A program made the position numbers and the translations under genes. Below the pieces are notes generated by a model. That model did not search any database. It was not told the DNA's origin and saw nothing but the letters and a program-made list of their open reading frames with translations. From Flammeovirgaceae bacterium (GTDB lineage: Bacteria > Bacteroidota > Bacteroidia > Cytophagales > Cyclobacteriaceae): DNA of 22,032 bases. The DNA lies in the NCBI GenBank assembly GCA_022616575.1, contig JAKEEN010000135.1, forward strand, positions 1-22,032, given 5' to 3'. Positions 14,973 through 22,032 of this stretch are shown here, piece after piece. The number at the start of each line of letters is the position of its first letter. Position 1 is the first letter of the stretch.

Positions 14973-15959
14973 ATGAGTAAACCCGCTCTTGAACCCATTC
15001 TTAAAGAAAACAAAGACCGTTTTGTTTTATTTCCCATCCAACACCATGATATCTGGAAGTTCTATAAACAGGCTGAGGCCAGTTTCTGGACGGCAGAAGA
15101 AATTGACCTCAGTCATGACCTTCGCGATTGGGCTAACCTGAATGATGGTGAACGTCATTTCATCACTCACGTCCTCGCCTTCTTTGCGGCCAGTGATGGC
15201 ATTGTGAATGAAAATTTAGCAGAGCATTTTGTGTCAGAAGTTCAATACACAGAAGCCAAGTTCTTTTATGGTTTTCAAATCGCTATCGAGAATATCCATT
15301 CAGAAACATATTCCTTATTGATTGATACTTATGTAAAAGATCCGAAGGAAAAAGACAAACTCTTCCACGCAATCGACACAATGGATTGTGTGAAGAAGAA
15401 AGCCGACTGGGCATTGAAGTGGATTTCGAATGGAGGTTTCCAGGAAAGACTGATTGCTTTTGCTGCGGTAGAAGGAATTTTCTTTTCCGGTTCGTTTTGC
15501 TCGATCTTCTGGTTAAAGAAAAGAGGCTTGATGCCTGGCCTGAGTTTCTCGAATGAATTGATCTCTCGTGATGAAGGACTTCACTGCGACTTCGCTTGTC
15601 ATCTTTACACCAAGCATGTGGTAAACAAACTTTCCGAAGATCGCGTGATCGAGATTATTAAAGATGCCGTTGAAATTGAAAAAGAATTTGTGACTGATGC
15701 ATTACCCGTAAATCTTATTGGTATGAATGCCGCACAAATGCGCCAATACATTGAATTTGTTGCCGACCGCCTCTTGAATGAATTGATTGGCAAGAAAATT
15801 TATAGTGCTACGAACCCATTCGACTTCATGGACATGATTTCGCTGCGAGGCAAAACCAATTTCTTCGAAAAGCGTGTGGCCGAATATCAAAAAGCCGGAG
15901 TCATGAAGAGTACCGAAAAAGAATCAGCTCCAAAATTTTCACTCAACGAAGATTTTTAA
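14973..15959 (+). CDS. nrdB: Class Ia ribonucleotide reductase, small (beta) subunit
   Basis: 328 residues. NrdB houses the di-iron/tyrosyl radical cofactor needed by NrdA to reduce ribonucleotides to deoxyribonucleotides. Metal ligands are in place: Asp75 ([11 protein letters not shown]), Glu106 and His109 (IENIHSE), Glu167 ([10 protein letters not shown]), Glu201 and His204 ([10 protein letters not shown]). Tyr113 in HSETYSLL is the expected radical tyrosine, four residues after His109, as Tyr122 follows His118 in E. coli. The [13 protein letters not shown] start resembles eukaryotic R2. The C-terminal tail FSLNEDF is the peptide that docks to NrdA. nrdA follows 51 bp downstream, so the order is nrdB-nrdA, reversed from E. 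coli. Confidence 0.97.
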   Translation: MSKPALEPILKENKDRFVLFPIQHHDIWKFYKQAEASFWTAEEIDLSHDLRDWANLNDGERHFITHVLAFFAASDGIVNENLAEHFVSEVQYTEAKFFYGFQIAIENIHSETYSLLIDTYVKDPKEKDKLFHAIDTMDCVKKKADWALKWISNGGFQERLIAFAAVEGIFFSGSFCSIFWLKKRGLMPGLSFSNELISRDEGLHCDFACHLYTKHVVNKLSEDRVIEIIKDAVEIEKEFVTDALPVNLIGMNAAQMRQYIEFVADRLLNELIGKKIYSATNPFDFMDMISLRGKTNFFEKRVAEYQKAGVMKSTEKESAPKFSLNEDF

Positions 15960-15989
15960 TACATTGAATGACATTTTTTAAACTGTTTT

Positions 15990-15997
15990 ACCCTAAA
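15990..15997 (+). repeat. ACCCTAAA motif before nrdA
   Basis: ACCCTAAAC lies 13 bp before the nrdA ATG; the same octamer stands 12 bp before the nrdB ATG (14953-14960) and again at 14934-14941. The shared position suggests a common leader element, but it could be chance. Confidence 0.4.
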
Positions 15998-16010
15998 CAA
16001 CCCAAAAGAG

Positions 16011-18485
16011 ATGCTCGTACTAAAACGTGACGGACACAGAGAGTCCGTAAAGTTCGACAAGATCACCGCTCGAATCGAGAAACTCTGCTACGGCCTGGAT
16101 CCGAAATTTGTTAACCCTGTAGAAGTGGCCATGAAAGTGATCAATGGCCTCTACGATGGTGTTTCCACCCAGGAGCTCGACAACCTGGCTGCAGAAATTG
16201 CAGCAACCATGACTACGCGTCACCCTGACTTTGCCAAGTTAGCCGCACGCTTAGCCGTATCAAACCTGCACAAGGTTACCAGCAAGTCGTTTTCAAACAC
16301 CATGAAGCGACTCTATCAGTACGTTGATCCGAAGACAGGAGAAAACGCCCCACTGATTTCAAAAGACACGTGGAAAGTAATCAAAGAGAATGCAGCGGAG
16401 TTGGATGATGCCATCATTTACGACCGCGACTTTGGCTACGACTACTTTGGTTTCAAAACACTGGAACGCTCATACCTGATGAAGGTGGATGGTAAAGTAG
16501 TGGAACGACCTCAACATATGTTAATGCGTGTTGCTGTTGGTATTCACGGAAGTGATATTCCCGCTGCGATTGAAACGTATCACCTCATGTCAGAAAAGTG
16601 GTTTACGCATGCAACACCCACACTTTTTAATGCAGGAACACCAAAACCACAACTTTCATCATGCTTTTTGTTAACCATGAAGGATGACAGCATTGATGGA
16701 ATTTACGATACATTAAAACAGACAGCAAAGATATCTCAATCAGCAGGAGGTATAGGTCTAAGCATTCACAACGTGCGTGCAAAAGGCTCTTACATTAAAG
16801 GAACGGGTGGAACATCCAACGGTATTGTGCCGATGCTAAGAAACTTCGACATGACTGCACGGTATGTTGATCAGGGTGGTGGAAAACGTAAAGGAAGCTT
16901 TGCGATTTACCTGGAGCCCTGGCATGCCGATGTGTTCGAATTCCTGGATCTGAAAAGAAATCACGGTAAAGAAGAAATGCGTGCTCGCGATTTGTTCTAT
17001 GCCATGTGGATTCCCGATCTGTTTATGCAGCGCGTTGAGAATAACGAGATGTGGTCTCTCTTCTGCCCCAATGAAGCACCCGGCTTAGCTGAAGTGTGGG
17101 GCGAAGATTTTGAGCGCCTGTATGAGAAGTATGAGAAAGAAGGGAAATTCCGCAAGCAAATCAAAGCACAAGACCTTTGGTTTGAGATTCTGGAATCTCA
17201 AATTGAAACCGGGACGCCTTATGTTCTTTACAAAGACGCAGCCAACAGAAAATCAAACCAGAAAAATCTCGGCACCATCAAGTCAAGCAACTTGTGTACA
17301 GAGATTATTGAATACACATCACCCGATGAGGTGGCCGTTTGTAACCTTGCTTCTATCGCCCTTCCAAAATTCGTAACAGAAGATGGCAAGTTCGATCACC
17401 AAAAATTATACGAAATCACAAAAGTGATTACGCGTAACCTGAACAAGGTGATAGATGTGAATTACTATCCTGTAGCAGAAGCAAGAAAATCAAACATGCG
17501 CCACCGTCCTATCGGATTGGGGGTACAAGGCCTTGCCGATGCATTCATCATGCTTCGCATGCCATTCGATAGCGAGGAAGCTCGTGGTTTGAATAAGGAT
17601 ATCTTTGAAACGATTTACTTCGCAGCCATGGAATCTTCTATGGAACTCGCGAAGTTGAACGGGCCGTATGAAACATTCAAAGGTTCACCAGTTTCAAAAG
17701 GCATCTTCCAGTTTGATATGTGGAATGTTACGCCTGATTCAGGTCGCTGGGATTGGATGAAATTAAAACAAGAAGTAAAACAACATGGCGTACGTAACTC
17801 GTTACTTGTAGCACCCATGCCAACCGCTTCTACTTCGCAGATTCTCGGCAACAACGAATGCTTTGAGCCTTACACCTCTAATGTTTATACACGCAGAACG
17901 CTATCTGGTGAATTCATTATCGCTAACAAACACTTAATGAAAGACCTGATCAATCTTGGTTTGTGGAGTGAAACGATGAGACAAAAGCTGATTGCCACCA
18001 ACGGTTCGGTTCAGCCAATTCCTGAAATTCCTCAACACATTAAGGATATCTATAAAACTGTTTGGGAAATTTCTCAGAAGACTATTATTGAAATGTCGGC
18101 CGACCGGGGTGCATACATTTGTCAATCTCAGAGCTTGAACATTCACTTAACGAATCCAAACTTTGGCAAGCTTACTTCTATGCACTTTTATGCCTGGAAG
18201 AAGGGCTTGAAGACAGGCATGTATTACCTGCGCACAACAGCCGCTGCTGACGCTATTAAGTTTACACTTGATAAGACAGCCATGCAACAACCTGTGGCTG
18301 CCGGGACTACAGCCTCTGCAGAAGTGCAAGAGCCTGTTGAAGCTTCTGTAATCACTCAATCAGGAGTTAATGAATCTCAGCAAACTATATGTTATGAACA
18401 AGAGGGCGTTAACTACGATGAAAAATTAGCCGCTATGCAATGCTCGCTGGATAACCCAGATGCGTGCGAGGCGTGTGGATCTTAG
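16011..18485 (+). CDS. nrdA: Class Ia ribonucleotide reductase, large (alpha) subunit
   Basis: 824 residues. NrdA binds NDP substrates and allosteric nucleotides and makes dNDPs with NrdB. An N-terminal ATP-cone (about 1-92, [20 protein letters not shown] and [21 protein letters not shown]) gives overall activity control by ATP/dATP. Catalytic residues are present: Cys218 in LSSCFLL (E. coli C225), Asn427-Cys429-Glu431 in SNLCTEI (N437/C439/E441) and Cys444 in VAVCNLAS (C462). The radical-transfer tyrosine pair is in [12 protein letters not shown], and the C-terminal redox pair is Cys819/Cys822 in DACEACGS, reduced by thioredoxin or glutaredoxin. An insertion rich in V, E, A, Q before the tail (about 765-800) is a flexible linker. 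It follows nrdB and is ended by a terminator. Confidence 0.97.
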   Translation: MLVLKRDGHRESVKFDKITARIEKLCYGLDPKFVNPVEVAMKVINGLYDGVSTQELDNLAAEIAATMTTRHPDFAKLAARLAVSNLHKVTSKSFSNTMKRLYQYVDPKTGENAPLISKDTWKVIKENAAELDDAIIYDRDFGYDYFGFKTLERSYLMKVDGKVVERPQHMLMRVAVGIHGSDIPAAIETYHLMSEKWFTHATPTLFNAGTPKPQLSSCFLLTMKDDSIDGIYDTLKQTAKISQSAGGIGLSIHNVRAKGSYIKGTGGTSNGIVPMLRNFDMTARYVDQGGGKRKGSFAIYLEPWHADVFEFLDLKRNHGKEEMRARDLFYAMWIPDLFMQRVENNEMWSLFCPNEAPGLAEVWGEDFERLYEKYEKEGKFRKQIKAQDLWFEILESQIETGTPYVLYKDAANRKSNQKNLGTIKSSNLCTEIIEYTSPDEVAVCNLASIALPKFVTEDGKFDHQKLYEITKVITRNLNKVIDVNYYPVAEARKSNMRHRPIGLGVQGLADAFIMLRMPFDSEEARGLNKDIFETIYFAAMESSMELAKLNGPYETFKGSPVSKGIFQFDMWNVTPDSGRWDWMKLKQEVKQHGVRNSLLVAPMPTASTSQILGNNECFEPYTSNVYTRRTLSGEFIIANKHLMKDLINLGLWSETMRQKLIATNGSVQPIPEIPQHIKDIYKTVWEISQKTIIEMSADRGAYICQSQSLNIHLTNPNFGKLTSMHFYAWKKGLKTGMYYLRTTAAADAIKFTLDKTAMQQPVAAGTTASAEVQEPVEASVITQSGVNESQQTICYEQEGVNYDEKLAAMQCSLDNPDACEACGS

Positions 18486-18520
18486 AATTCGCCCGACCGC
18501 TTGGAGCAGTTGGACGAAGT

Positions 18521-18557
18521 AAGAGCCCGATCAGATTGTCGGGCTTTTTTTTGTTTT
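18521..18557 (+). terminator. nrdBA terminator
   Basis: Stem AGCCCGA (18524-18530) / TCGGGCT (18539-18545), with extra A-T and G-T pairs outside, closes an 8-nt loop and runs into an eight-T run at 18545-18552 and more T's. A second GCCCGA at 18491-18496 could compete for the right arm. The convergent esterase gene stops within the T-tract. Confidence 0.85.
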
Positions 18558-19399
18558 TAGCGCTTGTTATCAAAATCACTCCACAATTTGATCGCCCGGG
18601 CTGCCGAACGCTGGGCATTGTTCTGGTGGTCAGCATCTCCAATGTAATCAGCATACCAAACAAATCCTGTCGGTGCTTTTTCTTTCAATACTTTCATCAT
18701 GTTACCCAATCCGTCTTTAATGTTGTTTGTCTCTCTTTCCCCAGCGCTCATATAAATAAAAGTACGAAGCGTGTCATTCGAGGCTAAGAATTCTTCAACC
18801 TTCGAAACAATCACATTGTCATGTCTCCAAAATGGAGCACTAAAGCAAAACCTTGCTTGAAATAAATCCGGTTTACTCAACAACGAATGCATCACTAATA
18901 GTCCACCGCGGGAGTGGCCGCTAAACAGCCGCACGTGAGATGCTGAATAATTGCTCTCTATAAAAGGTATGAGTTCGGATTCTATAAATGAAAGGAACCG
19001 GTCACCATCACCCATCGGACTATCTATTTTGTCAGCATCAATATGCATGTACGGTGGCATGAGTTGGCTTTGTCTGTTTTCAGCTGTCATATTCAGAATA
19101 CCAACAACAATAACTTCCGGGGCACACCCAGCGGCTGATAAGGTGTGAACTTTGTCAGCTATATGCCCGTCTTGCGAACTGCCATCCAACACATACATGA
19201 CCGGGTATTCTTTAGCAGAATCATAATTTACCGGAAGATGGATGATGAGTTCGCGCTCCTGAATAAGAAGGTTGGAGTAGAGTTTTGTCTGAATGACTCC
19301 TTCAGGCAGTTCAGCGTCACTCTTAAAATAATCAAATAAAATAATAGAGATAGCAGAAGTTACGGCCATCAGGATTAAAAAAGCAAACGTCCTTTTCAT
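18557..19399 (-). CDS. Exported alpha/beta hydrolase, putative esterase family
   Basis: 280 residues from the ATG at 19399; a 19-codon in-frame extension upstream is rejected because the hydrophobic signal/anchor (about 5-23, FAFLILMAVTSAISIILFDYF) starts right after MKR. The family (esterase D / PF00756-type) hydrolyses carboxylic esters; members include siderophore esterases such as IroE/Fes and S-formylglutathione hydrolases. Seen: the core LPVNYDSAKEYPVMYVLDGS, the nucleophile elbow GHSRGGLLVM with Ser163 at 161-170, and DADHQN with His258 as the probable catalytic histidine; the acid is uncertain. The substrate is unknown. It is convergent with nrdA, and 95 bp downstream of the HTH gene in the same direction, so the two may be co-transcribed. 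Confidence 0.8.
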   Translation of the reverse strand: MKRTFAFLILMAVTSAISIILFDYFKSDAELPEGVIQTKLYSNLLIQERELIIHLPVNYDSAKEYPVMYVLDGSSQDGHIADKVHTLSAAGCAPEVIVVGILNMTAENRQSQLMPPYMHIDADKIDSPMGDGDRFLSFIESELIPFIESNYSASHVRLFSGHSRGGLLVMHSLLSKPDLFQARFCFSAPFWRHDNVIVSKVEEFLASNDTLRTFIYMSAGERETNNIKDGLGNMMKVLKEKAPTGFVWYADYIGDADHQNNAQRSAARAIKLWSDFDNKR

Positions 19400-19494
19400 G
19401 AGGTTAATTTTGATTGATGCAAAATTGGTAAAGCCGCATCGTTTTGATGCCGACACGATTGCGGCATTCTTACGACATTCAGGGCATCAATGCC
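19400..19494. other. Short gap between HTH gene and esterase
   Basis: A hairpin ATGCCG-N9-CGGCAT (19447-19467) and one overlapping the HTH stop, AGGGCA-TCAA-TGCCCT (19481-19496), lie here. Neither has a T-tract on the minus strand. A weak -7-like CAATTTTG on the minus strand (19420-19427) could serve the esterase. Confidence 0.3.
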
Positions 19495-20070
19495 CTAAAA
19501 CAGCGAAGGAATAAAAGAGTAGGTTAATGAAGGTTGTTTGTGAAGCCTGACAGCTGCCTTGAGTATAAACACACAGTTGACTGCGATTAAAATTGCATAC
19601 ATAAAAAATATGGCTGGAAAATGTCCCACCTGCACCGAGCCCGTCAAACCCAGTTGAATGAACCGGTAAAGAACTAAAATCAGAAAGGTCCCAACTGTCC
19701 ATAGAATTTGAAAGCTGATGATTCTTCGGCTGACCGTATCTATAAGTTGAGATGTTTCCCTTCGTCTCCAGAAGATCAGGGGTAAAATAATGTTAACGGG
19801 AGGAAGCAACAGGCCGACTAACGCTGACAGGTTGATTGCCCGAAGGGCAGCTATTTCACTGGTATCCTGTTCTTCTGGCGTTGAACTGAAGTATTCGACA
19901 GGTACTTCAAGTGCATTCGCTATAATCTTGAGTGTGTACGGCCTTGGTATAGATTGTCCACTCTCGATTCGCTGAACAGTGCGTAACGAAATACGCGAAT
20001 TCTCAGCAAGCAATTCCTGAGAAATCCCTCTGCTCTTCCGCAAGCTGCTTATTTTTTCACCTAACAACAT
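19495..20070 (-). CDS. XRE-family HTH regulator with three membrane segments
   Basis: 191 residues from ATG 20070. An in-frame TTG at 20076 lies within the promoter's -7 box and is rejected. Residues 3-60 form a cro/C1-type helix-turn-helix: LGEKISSLRKSRGISQELLA, then NSRISLRTVQRIESGQSIPR, then LKIIANALEVPVEYF. The rest contains three hydrophobic segments of about 20 residues at roughly 80-100, 117-140 and 150-172, with RRRE between the first two, like the DUF4870 membrane domain often fused to HTH in Bacteroidota. It is therefore probably a membrane-bound DNA-binding regulator. Its target is unknown; the downstream esterase is a candidate. The last residues (LTYSFIPSLF) form a short tail. 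Confidence 0.82.
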   Translation of the reverse strand: MLLGEKISSLRKSRGISQELLAENSRISLRTVQRIESGQSIPRPYTLKIIANALEVPVEYFSSTPEEQDTSEIAALRAINLSALVGLLLPPVNIILPLIFWRRRETSQLIDTVSRRIISFQILWTVGTFLILVLYRFIQLGLTGSVQVGHFPAIFFMYAILIAVNCVFILKAAVRLHKQPSLTYSFIPSLF

Positions 20071-20073
20071 GGC

Positions 20074-20102
20074 CAAAGATGAATAAAAATAGTATCCTGC
20101 AA
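20074..20102 (-). promoter_or_regulatory. Promoter of the HTH gene, near-leaderless
   Basis: On the minus strand TTG (20102-20100) is followed after 18 bp by CATCTTTG (20081-20074), one base from TAnnTTTG. The ATG begins at 20070, three bases after the box, so the transcript would start at or within the start codon. Confidence 0.45.
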
Positions 20103-20121
20103 TGTATTCATTATCATTATC
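20103..20121 (-). promoter_or_regulatory. Fur-box-like sequence upstream of the HTH gene
   Basis: Read on the minus strand, GATAATGATAAT occupies the first 12 positions of the 19-bp E. coli Fur consensus exactly; the remaining seven match at about three positions, so 15 of 19 overall. It lies directly next to the -33 region (20100-20102). No experimental support is visible. Confidence 0.3.
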
Positions 20122-20236
20122 AAGAATGTTAACTATCTGTTTTTCCTATTGACAGAATTTCCTGCTTCAGGGTTGTGAAAATTCAGAATTAACAACGGCT
20201 TTACAATATCATCCTTAAGCTCCCATCTGTATTTCG

Positions 20237-20244
20237 TATTTTTG
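20237..20244 (+). promoter_or_regulatory. Promoter of the ABC-F gene, TATTTTTG
   Basis: Exact TAnnTTTG match 19 bp before the ATG at 20264. No good TTG at -33. Predicted leader of about 13 nt. The 187-bp space from 20077 to 20263 holds no ORF. Confidence 0.6.
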
Positions 20245-20263
20245 CAGATTAATTTTCATTTAG

Positions 20264-21883
<1,620 letters not shown>

Positions 21884-21885
21884 TT

Positions 21886-21961
21886 TAGAATTTAGTAGTT
21901 AGAATACAGAATTCGGAATTTCTGATTCTTTCTACCCCCTAATTCTAAATACTAAATTCTA
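21886..21961. terminator. Inverted repeat between ABC-F gene and ssb, possible bidirectional terminator
   Basis: Arms 21886-21905 and 21942-21961 (20 bp, one mismatch) flank a 36-nt loop that itself contains CAGAA...TTCTG. The A/T-rich arms (AGAATTTAGTA / TACTAAATTCT) come three bases after the ABC-F stop and 11 bases before the convergent ssb stop. It may end both transcripts or be a dispersed spacer repeat. Confidence 0.55.
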
Positions 21962-21972
21962 TATTCTGCATT

Positions 21973-22032
21973 CTAGAACGGAAGATCGTCTGTGCTGCTT
22001 GTCTCAGGCATGTATGATGCATCAACGGGTGG
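21973..22032 (-). CDS. ssb: C-terminal end of single-stranded DNA-binding protein
   Basis: Only the last 19 codons and TAG are in the window; the gene continues to the right. They encode PPVDASYMPETSSTDDLPF. The acidic tail ending DDLPF corresponds to the C-terminal protein-interaction motif of SSB (DDDIPF in E. coli), which recruits replication and repair proteins. The Pro/Ser/Thr-rich stretch before it is typical of the disordered linker. The OB fold lies outside, so the assignment rests on the tail. Confidence 0.75.
   Translation of the reverse strand, partial: PPVDASYMPETSSTDDLPF

Noticed and set aside
18433..18787. Frames crossing the nrdA end and the esterase gene
   Set aside because: They overlap nrdA, its terminator and the esterase; composition is that of antisense or shifted frames.
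19487..19702. 71-codon minus-strand frame within the HTH regulator gene
   Set aside because: It is a shifted frame of the hydrophobic C-terminal half of the HTH gene and shows no domain.

Overview
The window looks like chromosomal, housekeeping DNA from a Bacteroidota bacterium, probably of the Cytophagales type. Three things point there. Several genes carry the Bacteroidota-type -7 element TAnnTTTG instead of an E. coli -10 box. Start codons are preceded by A/T-rich sequence without Shine-Dalgarno motifs. Gene content fits too: ~800-residue FtsX-type permeases, nrdB placed before nrdA, a cysteine-free AccD N-terminus, and a lipoprotein-type LptC. I see no insertion sequence, prophage, CRISPR array, tRNA or rRNA. 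I did not find a new multigene system; the unusual signals are regulatory or concern single proteins.

Left part (1-4869, + strand): the 3' end of a TPR protein, an intrinsic terminator, lptC, a 51-residue two-helix membrane protein, a membrane-anchored SurA/PpiD-like prolyl isomerase with its own promoter and a very strong terminator, a DUF493 protein, and a short pterin carbinolamine dehydratase. The first part concerns envelope biogenesis.

Middle (4923-12289, + strand): rsmI, an inositol-monophosphatase-family gene, trmD, rplS, a class I fructose-bisphosphate aldolase (fbaB), accD, and a large orphan ABC permease. These serve rRNA/tRNA modification, ribosome assembly, glycolysis and fatty-acid synthesis.

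Minus-strand block (12321-14567), reading right to left: rplU, rpmA, terminator, hemE, and a small secreted hypothetical protein. A 405-bp divergent intergenic region separates rplU from nrdB-nrdA (14973-18485, +). That spacer is the most information-rich non-coding part of the window: it holds the rplU promoter, a 25-bp dyad, two DnaA-box-like sequences, a well-spaced nrdB promoter and a leader of about 135 nt with hairpins.

Right part (18557-22032): an esterase-like alpha/beta hydrolase and an HTH regulator with three membrane segments (both minus), a two-domain ABC-F ATPase whose second Walker A is lost (+), a 20-bp-arm inverted repeat, and the last 19 codons of ssb (minus).

Several starts were moved from the longest possible ORF because the extra N-terminal codons lie inside promoter boxes or terminator hairpins (DUF493, fbaB, hemE, rplU, HTH gene) or because a signal/membrane segment fixes the start (esterase).
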